Part shown: positions 45,601-55,321 of the stretch, piece after piece
Layout of the letters: each line of letters begins with the position of its first letter
How positions within the stretch are numbered: the stretch's first letter is position 1
Source of the DNA: Gracilaria gracilis
Lineage: Eukaryota > Rhodophyta > Florideophyceae > Gracilariales > Gracilariaceae
Direction of reading: 5' to 3'
Assembly: GCA_030374805.1 (NCBI GenBank)
Contig: JARGSG010000012.1
Coordinates: 1-64,000 of the forward strand
DNA: 64,000 nt
Notes under the pieces: model-generated
The model's database searches: none
Told to the model about the DNA's origin: nothing
Seen by the model: only the letters and a program-made list of their open reading frames with translations
Position numbers and translations under genes: made by a program

Positions 45601-46365
45601 AACATAGTCGGCGACGGAAGTCTTCTTGAAAGACAGGGTGTTGTCAACCTCCTCCGACGGAACACTGTCTCCTTCATCGAAAAAGTCCTCCTCCGGGCCA
45701 GTAAATGGAGCCTTATTCGTCTGAAAGACCTCCATAATATCGTCGTCGGAGTCTTCTATGATGCTGACGCTCGCTCCTACGGGCTTCTTCCCCCTTGAGA
45801 TGACTTTCTTGGAGTTATAGAAGCTTCCTCAGCTGGTTTCTCGACCTCCAGAGCAACCAATTTCTCAGGCTGAGATGTAGAAGACTTCCCAGCCCCAGAC
45901 ACTGAAATAAAACTTTGCGGAATCTCGATTGGGTCCATCATCGACCTATCTCACACATACAACCCAGCCCAGAACAACTCGCGCAGCGTACTTGGTGGGT
46001 CTTCAGGACCTTGAAAACGGTAAGGGTACTTCGCGCTTCCATGATTTATAATCTTTGTCCTCCAGATCGCAACCATGTCTTCACCTTTCTAGGGCAGTCG
46101 CGCTTAGAAGATACCCATAAAGTGAACGGCAAAGAGCCTTCCCGGCACCACCGGCGGACCCCACACCTCTCACCTCCGCGGTTCCCACTTTCACCCTGCT
46201 CTTTTCTTTTCCAACCGTCACAAACAAATGCACTGCATTGCCGCCTTTCACTACCGGCGTAGAAGCGGGCGAAGGCTTCTTCTTCATTGCTCGGGCTGGT
46301 GGCATACGCAGCGTAGTGCCTTTTGCCATTCCTCTCCCTCTTGTTATGGGCGGCATTTCTGACAC
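42623..46365 (-). pseudogene. Large ParB-like plus 2OG-dioxygenase/cupin-like protein gene, broken
   Basis: About 1,250 codons on the minus strand, starting near 46365 (MSEMPPITRGRG). A ParB/Srx-like domain lies at about 45340-45590: IEMIEIP, then an Arg/Leu-rich stretch, then FVPVTVIDGYHRILVLRYL, where DGxHR is the family's nucleotide-binding motif. An all-helical part (44701-45273) and an acidic/basic disordered part with RRSTRKKIAPGW (43815-44558) follow. The last part has QVLHSDF (about 43180), then VPPYSVFIGRGDVFHAGAGY and YHIYFLLEGY (about 42900-43010). That fits the HxD...H pattern of 2OG-Fe(II) oxygenases or related cupins. Most pieces are in frame with each other. There are about eight stops (for example TAG at 43815-43817 and TGA at 43230-43232) and two frame changes. 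One long gene is the simplest reading; two adjacent genes is possible. Divergent from the methyltransferase-SET gene. Confidence 0.5.
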
Positions 46366-46585
46366 CCCTCTACTTGGGTTCGGTCGTCTTGAATACCGCC
46401 CCCTTTATGCTTGCAAGGCGCCATCGCGGTTACACGTGGCTGATAGAATCGAAAAGGTTGTTTAGGACCGTCGAGAACGCTCATGAGATCGGTTAGATAG
46501 TTGTAACGTTCACTCCTCTTCCTTTCCATCTACTTCATCACGGATGCTCGTTCGCTCAATATTAGTTTAAACTATACACTCCGAC

Positions 46586-46599
46586 TATATAAAATTTTA
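46586..46599. promoter_or_regulatory. AT palindrome / possible TATA box upstream of the ParB-like gene
   Basis: TATAAAATTTTATA is a 14-bp perfect palindrome 220 bp upstream of the presumed start at 46365. It could serve as a TATA element for the minus-strand gene. This is position and composition only. Confidence 0.3.
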
Positions 46600-46721
46600 T
46601 AGCATACTCGCGGGACATTTACAAAGCTACATCAAGCTACTCAACATCTATAGTACACTTGTACAACAAAGTATGAGCTATAAAGAAATAAATAAAATTT
46701 GTGGCGGACTAATTTCACTCT

Positions 46722-46792
46722 GGGACGGCGAACCGGGGTATCGTGGCCCTTCATCGGTGCACCGATGAAGCGCTACGACACCACGGTCCACT
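46722..46792. repeat. GC-rich palindrome 1 (about 70 bp hairpin)
   Basis: Imperfect palindrome centred on TCGGTGCACCGA, with arms containing CTTCATCGGTGC and its inverse GCACCGATGAAG. It belongs to a family of four in this intergenic zone. Confidence 0.75.
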
Positions 46793-46938
46793 TTCTACGG
46801 TGCGTTGGCGGTGCCATGTATGCCATCACCCCAGTTTCATCGCACACGGCGCGTTGACAGCGAGAGAATTTCATCGCTTACGGCACGTTGGCAGTACCGC
46901 GTGTGCCACGGCCCCAGCTTCATCACTCACGGCGCGTT

Positions 46939-47013
46939 GGGACAGCGTACGGGGTGTCGTGGCGCTTCATCGGTGCACCGATGAAGCGCCCCGGCACCCC
47001 GGTCCGCTGTCTC
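46939..47013. repeat. GC-rich palindrome 2 (about 75 bp hairpin)
   Basis: The arms pair GGCGCTTCATCGGTGC with GCACCGATGAAGCGCC. The outer parts pair GGACAGCG with CGCTGTCTC-like sequence, with a few mismatches. Confidence 0.8.
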
Positions 47014-47105
47014 AAAAGAATAGGAACTTTTTTGAAACTAGCGGTTGGACGAAGAGGATATTTTTATATTTTCAACATTTCGCTTCCCAGCCAAACGTGT
47101 GGTGC

Positions 47106-47113
47106 TGTATAAA
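47106..47113 (+). promoter_or_regulatory. Possible TATA box facing the methyltransferase-SET gene
   Basis: TATAAAAG is followed by a GC- and then pyrimidine-rich stretch, as in many core promoters. It points toward the plus-strand gene starting near 48483, but the hairpin array lies between. Weak evidence. Confidence 0.3.
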
Positions 47114-47250
47114 AGCCGTCCCGCCTCCCCCTCTTAACACCTTTCACGCTCTACCTTCTTAGTCACACCTTCTACCGGTATATATTCATCTTCCACAACC
47201 GAAAGTATGTCTCGGTTGCGGGAATAGAACGATGTATCTCCGTAGAAGGT

Positions 47251-47800
47251 GGCACACCCTCACGCTCTGTAGCTACGAATAGAACATCTTTCAGATGATA
47301 TAAAGTTAGTACATCTTCTATTTTTATATCATATAGGAGATATTCTATTCCTATGCTGCTTGCGGAGGTTTTCGCACACCATAACGCTTCGTAGCTAGGT
47401 ATAGGACATCCGTTGGATGAGATGAAGTTAGTACATCTTCTATCTTTATCTTATGCAATGGGTATCCTATTCCTATGGTGCTTGTGGAGGTTTTCGCACA
47501 CCCTCACGCTTTGTAGCTAGGAATAGGATATCCATTGGATGGTATAAAGTTAGTACATCTTCTATCTTTATATGGTTTAAAGGATGTCGTATTCCTATGC
47601 TGCCTGCGGAGGTTTTCGTATTTCATCACAACCATATGGCTAAGAATAGGGTAACCATAGTAAATAGTATTGCAAAGGTGGCACAATCTCACGCTTCGTA
47701 GCTAAGATTAGGACATCCTTTGTGTCACATAGGAATAGTACAACTTCTAATTTTATGTCCTAATACTCTGCGGCTTGGGGAGGTTTTCGTATTTTTTCCC
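47251..47800. repeat. Tandem array of about four hairpin-forming units (about 121 bp each)
   Basis: Units start at about 47251, 47372, 47494 and 47670. Each has a CACGCTTCGTAGCTA-like block, an imperfect AT-rich hairpin of about 75 bp (arms GAATAGGATATCC and GGATGTCGTATTC in the third unit) around AGTTAGTACATCTTCTAT, and a closing TGCGGAGGTTTTCG. The fourth unit is separated by about 55 bp of unrelated sequence. No spacers of CRISPR type. Confidence 0.8.
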
Positions 47801-47860
47801 AGCCATTTGGTTAAGAATGTACATACAATGTAAAGATATACGCCAAGCTATAAGGAACGG

Positions 47861-48134
47861 AACGGCTGGTAGGACAGCGCGTTGGCGGTGCCACGTGTAC
47901 CTCTACCACAGCTTCATCACCCACGGCGCGTTAGGACAGTGGACCGGGGTGTCGTGGCGCTTCATCTGTGCACCGATGAAGCGCCACGACACCCCGGTCA
48001 GCTGTCTCAGGCTGTCGTTGAAAAATATGGAAAATGAAATATTTTTTTGGGACAGCGGACCAGGGGGTCGTGGCGCTTCATCAGTGCACTGATGAAGCGC
48101 CACGCCCACCTGGTCCGCTGTCCTACCAGCCGTT
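47861..48134. mobile_element. MITE-like unit with 19-bp perfect terminal inverted repeats, holding palindromes 3 and 4
   Basis: It begins AACGGCTGGTAGGACAGCG and ends with the exact inverse (48116-48134), 274 bp in all. Inside are palindrome 3 (47934-48008, a nearly perfect stem around TTCATCTGTGCACCGATGAA) and palindrome 4 (48049-48123, around TTCATCAGTGCACTGATGAA). A block GCGTTGGCGGTGCCACGTGT also occurs near 46805. No clear target duplication is seen, so a mobile origin is not proven. Confidence 0.65.
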
Positions 48135-48482
48135 ACTTATAACTTCGCGTATATGTTTGCATTCACCAAGTTCTATATCCCTCGAATGTCCACGGTTTCC
48201 CTGACACCTCTTTACGGCTTCAGGTGAATCTGAGGTATCGTGCACATCTCCCTGTCATGTTGAAAGAACCTGCTTCGTGCTGTATAGTTGCTATCCTCTC
48301 CCGCCCACTTCCATCCCCCTCGCACTACCATATCTCGTCGGCAGTTATCCCCTGCCCGCTGCAGTCTCCCGTGCGCTGCCTTCTACCGTACGCTATCTTT
48401 TCCAATCCACTGCCATCTCTCATCCGCTCCGGAAATTCCAATCATAACCCATCAACGCAACTCCTTCCCGTGCATGCATAAA

Positions 48483-51400
48483 ATGGCTCCACATAGTGCA
48501 TCGAGGTCTACGTCACCGGCACCCTCCAGCTCCGATATGAAGGTTGGAAAACTGTATGGCTCCGGAGATGAGCTTGTCACAGTATGGCTAGCATTCCGCG
48601 ACCATTACGCGTCGACAATGCGAGATGAAAATCGGCCAAGGAAGGTGGGACACAGCGAGTTTGTTGATTACGTTATCAAGAATCGAAACGTCCTACCACT
48701 GGCAAAGAATTACTTCTATATTCTTGTGGGTCCAGGGCATCCGACGTTTACTGACAGTGAACGGGTCGTATCTCTGAAAGGGTCTTATCGTCAGCTATAC
48801 CTCTCAACTGGGTTATTGGATATCTTGGACTATGATAGAGACCGGCGCGTAAGGGACTTTTGGAATGCTTATACCGAGGTGAAATTTAAAGGAATACCGA
48901 AAAATGTGACTTTGACCAAGTTTTTCAAGTCCATGGCTATACCTCTTAAGTGAGTGGGACGGGTGGACCCCCAGTTCGCCACAACCGTTGCCACACATTT
49001 CCAAAGGATTCTCTTTCTCTCGCTCATTCAGAAAGCTTCCAAGAAAAAAAGAGTTGTAGGCCAGAAGAGAAAAAGAGGAGACAAGGGATATCCCACGCCT
49101 TTTGTGAATGTCCAAATATCCAAAAAACTCCTAGCTCAGCGTGTTGGATTTGGTGTGCAGTTCATAACGATAGCATGGGACTGTTTCTCTCAATTACTGG
49201 GATTCCCTACCGTGGAGGTCCTGCTTCTTCCATTCATCCGAGTCATGTAAGACGAAATGCAGTTTCAAGCGATTGAGACGAGGGCAGAGGGGTTCTCCAA
49301 CCGGGATAACAACCATCGTTTGCTACCGAGCAAAGTTGAAACTGTTATTGAAACAGAGGTCATCCCGTGGGCATGGAATCTACCGCAAGTCATCGATGCT
49401 GCCCTCCGAATGCTTGCGGAGGAGTTCATATCGGACCTCAACAAGGTAATTGAGAATGAGCAGTTCTACTCAATTTCCGAACCAGGACGATAGACAGTTC
49501 TGAAGACGTTTACCAGGGACCCATCACGGGCGTTTGCTCAGAGATTCGATAGTTTCTTGAATTCGCTTGTGTCCTCCGTCATGGAGGCCATAAGCCCGTT
49601 GAAACTAAAAGAATCAGTGAACGTCCCTAGTATGGCGGTAACACCGATATCCAAACCAGAACCTTCCATACAAATTGAAGATGATGTAGAGGAGGTGGAG
49701 GAAATTGGGAAACCAACGGAGCCGAAGGAGGGGAGAGGCGAAGAAGGAGATGGTGATACGAACATACTGGCCGACATTGGGAAAAGAAGTACTGGTGACG
49801 AAGCGTCCGGGGTAGGCGTAATACCCCCGCCATCCATTGCGTCGTTGGATGACAAAATGGCTTTCCGAAGTTGTGAGGAGCAGATGGAGAAGTACTTTCG
49901 CTTGTACAATTGCGGGTTTTGAGGATATGGTAGAGATGGACGAGACGTTGCGCAGAGATGGTGTGTCTCCGTTGGGAAAAGTTCAACTGGTTCTCATGGA
50001 CCCTCCGTACAACATCCAAGGGAAAAAAACCTAAGCAACAGCTGGTATGATGCACTGAGCCCTCAGGACATGAAGAAGGCTGCAAAGCTCCTATCAAGAC
50101 TGCTACGTTCTGGGGGCCATTTTGTCATCATTAGTGCTTTCGAGCAGGTCCAGGAATGGAGAGATGTACTTTCTGCCATCGGGGCAAAAGACGAAAATGG
50201 CGTACCAAGGCGTTCCTTTGTTGCGGACCAGGTCCCAATGCACGTTGTACGGTTGCAAGGCAACCCGATGCGTAACCCTGGACGTAGCTCGTGCTCCCTT
50301 TTCACTGCAATGAAGTATGCTGTACATGGAGTTCGAAATGATCTCAGCTACGCGCAGCAGCATGTGATGGTGAACTATGAGAACTTCAACTTCGTGCAGT
50401 CAAGGTAGCCGGGTACCACAGTGTCATTGACCAGGTACCCCCATGTCTAATGGGGAGACTTCTCACTGGAAGAGAATGAAGAAAGTTGGGGGCTACGTTT
50501 TACAAAAGGTGAGATCCGAACAGAAACCTCGGGCATTGTTGAAGAAGCTAATCAGTCGGTTTTCACAAGCTAAATATATTGTGGTCGACTTGTTTGCGGG
50601 CACGTTTTCGACAGCAATGGCAGGCATGGAGTTACAACAGCATCGTAGGTTCATCGGTTGTGAGCCAGACCCTGACTGCTTTGCCCATGCTAGGCACGCC
50701 ACAAATATTCAATTCGCATTGTGCATGCGGGAAAATGAGACGGATATCCAGGTAACGCAGGAAGTTCGGAATGCTATGTTTAGGGTGTCGAACTTATTTC
50801 AGAAGTGGAATGTCCGCCCTTCGATATCATGAAAGGCTCCATCCGGCTATTCCCAGTATCAAAAAGTTTCCTACGCATATTGTGGACTTTCATGCGTCAA
50901 TGAGGCGGGATGAGAGCTTGGTAACCATTGGTAGGCGTAAGGCCTTTCACGAATGGCCTAAAACTTTGCAGGGAAATATGGGGCTTCTGGATTGGAATAA
51001 CATGTTGGCACTGGAAGCGACCATGTGCGGTTGTGGTATCGTGAAGTCGACAATTCGTCACCCTGGCGCCGGAGTGGGGGTGTTCACTACACGCCGATTT
51101 ATGGAAAATTACGAGATATGTTACTTCTATGGAACACTGGTGAAAAGAGGTACACAAGAGATATGGTGAACGGTTATTGAGAGCCACATCCGAACGCTTT
51201 CAGAAGTATTTGATGGAGTTTAACGTCCACGGCGATATATTCCATAACCACACAGAAAGAAGACAAGGAGTAAGTTTAACACCTGTATGGATTGTCTCCG
51301 CTCCTTTTTCATTGGGTGGAACTATTAACGATCCCAAATATATGGAAGGTGATAAGGACATTGATGCAGTTGCAGATGGTGTGACGAAACGAAGGACTGC

Positions 51401-51578
51401 AAATGTGCGGGTCATTCGAACTCCAAATACAGGACGCACCCCACATCAACTACGGGAATACCAAATGCTTGCGGTGCGAACACTTCGGAAACTGGAAGTG
51501 GGAGAGGAGTTGTTCGCGGATTATGGAGTAGAGTATACCTGGGGTACATCGGCAAATCTTATTATAGGAATCGATTAG
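48483..51578 (+). pseudogene. DNA N6/N4-methyltransferase domain fused to a SET domain, broken
   Basis: About 1,030 codons on the plus strand; the start is taken at the ATG at 48483 (MAPHSASRSTSPAPSSSD). The first 400 residues are unrecognised (DELVTVWLAFRDHYAST, helical and then acidic). A methyltransferase domain of the bacterial N6_N4 type follows: VQLVLMDPPYNI (DPPY, 49999-50010), then a long middle with LLRSGGHFVIISAFEQ, then VVDLFAGTFSTAMAGME (50581-50631), FIGCEPD. DPPY before motif I is the beta-class order. The motif-I FxGxG is altered to FAGTF. A C-terminal SET domain shows HPGAGVGVFTTRRF (about 51060-51100), TANVRVI (about 51400) and LEVGEELFADYGVEY (about 51495-51535). The frame changes about five times and there are about four stops, one change lying in a run of seven A. 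Known families; the fusion is an inference from adjacency and absence of any gap. Confidence 0.6.
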
Positions 51579-52033
51579 AACGTGTAGTAACTTAGCTCCA
51601 TGTAAAACAACCCCCTAAACCTACATAAAGAAGTGGCACTTATTGCATTCCAACTTCGCCATTGAGCACGAAATAGAAACTAAACACTTTGACAAAACTG
51701 CAACATAGAAGTACATAGATAAATAAAAGGTAAGGAAGAGCATCGAACATGATGGTGTACGGTTTTTAACATTATGAAAATTTTCTCGTTCAGAAATAGA
51801 GATTTCGGTGTCAACTTTCGGTTTCGGAATCGGGGAATAAGAAACAGGACTAGGTTATTTTCACCACACTCCACTCCATTAAAGTTGTTCATTCGATTGG
51901 TGACGTTCGATCACGGCGAGTGCCAAACAAGTCGAGAGCAGAGCAGTTCCGATTCCAGTGACCTTCGATCACGGTCAGCAGCTAAGACGTCGTGAGCCCA
52001 AGCGTCAACAGCGAGGAACCGTTCGGATTTTAT
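51579..52033. other. Intergenic, no gene seen
   Basis: About 450 bp, AT-rich at first. A short direct repeat occurs around 51905-51975 (CGATCACGG within TTCGATCACGGCGAG and TTCGATCACGGTCAG, each followed by similar sequence). It probably contains the promoter of the next gene. Confidence 0.4.
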
Positions 52034-54704
52034 ATGGCGAAACTTAAGACGAAGGGTGTGAATGCGGAGGAGGTTAGCAGTCGCGCGTCAAAGAGCCGAA
52101 GGCGTGGCGAAACGGTAAGTGGCGAAGTTCTCACCGCTCGTAGTACGCGTGCGCCTCGGAGTGGTTTACGTGGAAAGGGGAGGAAAAGTGCTGCGAGGAG
52201 CGACGGTGCGGCGAGGAGCGACGGTGCGGCGAGGAGCGTCGAAGGCGGAACATCGGAGCGAAGGGAGCGAACGGTGTGCATTGTGGTGACGATACCTATT
52301 GCGAACGCACGAAAACCAGAAGTTAGTCCCAAGAAAAGCAAAGGAGCGCAGCGAGATATGCAGAAGAAGGTTCTGCGCGGTGATCGGGAGAGAGATGGTC
52401 GTGGAAGAAGCACAGAGACTGCGCAAGCTTTAAAGGAGAGAGATAGTGGGGATATGATAGTGAAGGGTAAAGAGCTTCGTACGGGTGTCGATGGAAGAAC
52501 GATGGCAAGGAGTAGTACCGGATTAGATAGTGGGGGTCTTCGAGGAAGAAAGGGAACTAACGGTGATGAAGTGCCTATGGCTGGGGTATCCGAAGAGGTG
52601 GATGGAGAAAGGGAGAGAGTGAGATGTGGTCAGCCGGCGAGGACGCGAGGAGTGGAGAGTTTGGTTCTTGTGACGCCAAAAACAGTGCCAGAGATGGAAA
52701 GCATTGGTCTCGACTAAGAGACTGCAAACCGCAAGAAAGAAGGAGTGACGCGTGTGCGGCAAATTGCAGAACGCGAAACAGGGGAGGGTAGTGAGAGAAG
52801 AATAGGGAGTGTGGTTCATGGATTCTGGAGTGTTCAAGTTGTGGAGAAGAGGGGGAGATTAGTGACGAAAACATGCGCACGGGAGAGGGGTACGACGTAA
52901 AAGTGGTCGATCAGCCAAGGAAAATGTCGGAGGGAGAGCAGCTGTTGTTGAGAGGGATTTCGAAGAGGAGGACGACGTACAAACAGAACGGCGTCCGGAA
53001 GTGAATGTCGTTGAGACGGTGCCACGCACGCCCCAAGGGATGCGTGTGGGGCGCAACACCGTCATACTTCCGAATGATGTGGGAGAAGAAAGTGACGGCG
53101 GTCGTGTAGAAAACGGAGGTAGAATTCGAGGAGATGAAAGGGGATCTACACGAGAACGGGAAAGCAATCAGGAGAACGTAAGCGTATTGCCACGGTCTAC
53201 ACTCGTTCAGAGGGTGAATCCACTAAAGGAACAGTTGGGAAATATGAACTAAGATCACTATACATTGATTGTGAGTTTGAAGCTGACGCGGGAAGAGTTG
53301 GTACGGCTGAGGGAGAAAAATGAACGGCAAAATGTGTTGATCGGAAGTCTTCGGGAGGCAGTGAAAGGGAGGAAGCCAGTTAGTGGAGAAAAGAAGGTGA
53401 GAGGGCACCGAAAGTATGATATTGGAGTGGAAGAATGTTTTTATGGATTCGCAAGGGCTGCATATGATAGGATTCTTCATTACACAAAGTTGGAGGCGTC
53501 TGAACTTTGTTTCGACAAGGAAAACGTTGGTAGAAGCTGGAAGAACAGGATTGAGATGGTGGGAGAAAGTAGAGAGGGGAGCATGTTTGTAGTTGGGGAG
53601 AAGGAGATGGTGCCTCGGAGCCCAATTCAAATTGCATATGAGATGAGGGCGTACACACCATCGACGGAGGGTGGAAGTGATGTGTCGTTGAAGTATGTGA
53701 TCGAGACAGAAATAATGGGAGAGACGCGGGAGACGATAAGGGAAGCGGCGAAAACACAAGAGTGCGTGGAGAATGTAAGTGCGGACAAGAGTCTGAAGCA
53801 GCGGATGAAGCAGACGATAAGCGATGTGATTGGGGTGGGAGAGCGGGCTGCTCGGGACAGATTATTCTCTTTACTGGGATATGATTTGATTTTGAAGTGG
53901 GCGAAGCCTAGCGAGGGGACGGAACTTGATGAAGAGTTGAAGAAGCAGATGGACGAGGCTCGCGAGAAGCTTATGGGAAGTCAAGAAGAGGGGATGAACA
54001 AGTTGTGTGCGTGGAGAATGAGCCGTTTCAAAGATCCTGCGTACTCTGGGTCAACTGTGCATGCTCCACCGTGAGGCCGTGATGAAGAAGAGCAGTATTT
54101 AAAGAATGGAATGGCGTTGGCAGTGTTGGAGGAATACATGGGATACGCAGTAGGGACCAAATGTAATGGGGAAAAGCATTACGTGGATGGGACGGTGATA
54201 CACCTCGCCAGACTTGATGCGTGGATTGGGTGTGTTGTGAAAACGATGAACGAGGGTGTGTGACGTGGAGGACAAAGGCACTTCTTGTTTTCCACATTGT
54301 ATGGGATGTATCTGCCAAGGGCAGTGGAGGGTATATTGAAGGTGGCATGGGAATTGGTGAGGGACGAGCACGGCGAAGTGTTTGAGAACGATATGTTTTT
54401 AGAGGGGGATCCGAGGTTTGTGTCAGGAAATACGGAGAGAAGTGCGACGGTTGGGCTGTGGATTCCATCGAGGGAGAATGTATATCTAGCGGTGAGAGAG
54501 GAATACTTTATGGCGAGTTTAACGCGGAGAATTGGAGCGGTTCTTGATTGCTACGTAGCAGCGTGCCGACCGGAGGAGCCCAGTTTCAGTCGTTTGATGG
54601 AAACCGGAGACACTGTAGAGATGGGGCAGAAGGAGGAAAGGGGAGAGGGTAGAATGAATAAGAGTGAGAGGAGGGGAGATAGCTCTGGGATGATGACGAG
54701 GTGA
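52034..54704 (+). pseudogene. Unrecognised basic/coiled-coil protein gene, broken
   Basis: About 890 codons. The N-terminal third is basic and disordered, with an 18-bp direct repeat coding for ARSDGA (about 52195-52245). After a frame change near 52730-52870 one frame runs to the end. It contains a short coiled coil (LTREELVRLREKNERQNVLI, about 53270-53330) and a globular region with YGFARAAYDRILHYTKLEA (about 53445-53500) and ERAARDRLFSLLGYDLIL. The final part reads LYGMYLPRAVEGILKVAWEL (about 54295-54355). In-frame stops are TAA 53250-53252, TGA 54072-54074 and TGA 54261-54263, all explainable by C-to-T change. I recognise no family. It follows the methyltransferase-SET gene in the same orientation and may belong to the same unit. 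Confidence 0.5.
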
Positions 54705-54952
54705 AAATTTTTCCTCATCCCTTAGCTAGCTCCAATCTCTCCTGCGGAAGAGGGTGGTAGTGATTGGTTCATGAAAAAACTATGGAATTAGTGCTTTGGG
54801 GGGGTGGGAAGTAGGGCCTGGAGGTGGGGTCTCGATAGAATCTGTTGAGGTAGAATCTGTGAAAACGCCAGTGGAGGCGGGAAGTTAAGAGAGGTGCGGG
54901 GTAGTTCTGGCGGAGAAAAAGAACGGAGCCAAGGTTAGAAGAGAAAGAGATG

Positions 54953-55321
54953 CGTCTGTGTTCTCGGAAATGGAATTTCACATTCAAAAATGCTTGTTTT
55001 GGTGCCCGATTATCTGGTGACTTTTTCCAATTTTTTTCCGATATTTGGGTTTGATATGAAGAAATACGTATTTGGTGTGCTAGTTTGACATTCAAAAATT
55101 GCAACTCTGGAAATTTCCCAGTTCCATAACTAGCATATTTAAAATTCTAAAACTGGCGAATTTCCAGAACTGCAAATTTTGAATGTCAAACCAGCACACC
55201 AAATACGTATTTCTTCATATCAAACCCAAATATCGGAAAAAAATTGGAAAAAGTCACCAGATAATCGGTGACCAAAACTAGCATTTTGGAATATGAAATT
55301 CCATTTCCGAGAACACAGACG
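54953..55321. mobile_element. Foldback MITE (369 bp, arms of about 160 bp)
   Basis: The left arm from CGTCTGTGTTCTCGGAAATG (54953) and the right arm ending CATTTCCGAGAACACAGACG (55321) are reverse complements over about 160 bp with few differences, including GAAGAAATACGTATTTGGTG. The loop is about 40 bp (55120-55160). No coding capacity. Related ends occur at 38983 and 60820. Confidence 0.88.

Noticed and set aside
46586-46599. AT palindrome as a replication origin
   Set aside because: Too short and isolated; a promoter element is the simpler reading and even that is weak.
47251-47800. CRISPR-like array
   Set aside because: The units are whole repeats of about 121 bp without short repeats and unique spacers, in a eukaryotic context.
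52195-52245. Tandem 18-bp repeat as a satellite
   Set aside because: It is a short in-frame repeat inside the coiled-coil gene, coding for a repeated ARSDGA peptide.
40228-54704. Giant-virus or Polinton-like origin of the modifying genes
   Set aside because: DNA methyltransferase and SET genes occur in such elements, but no capsid, packaging ATPase, protein-primed polymerase or retroviral-type integrase is visible here.
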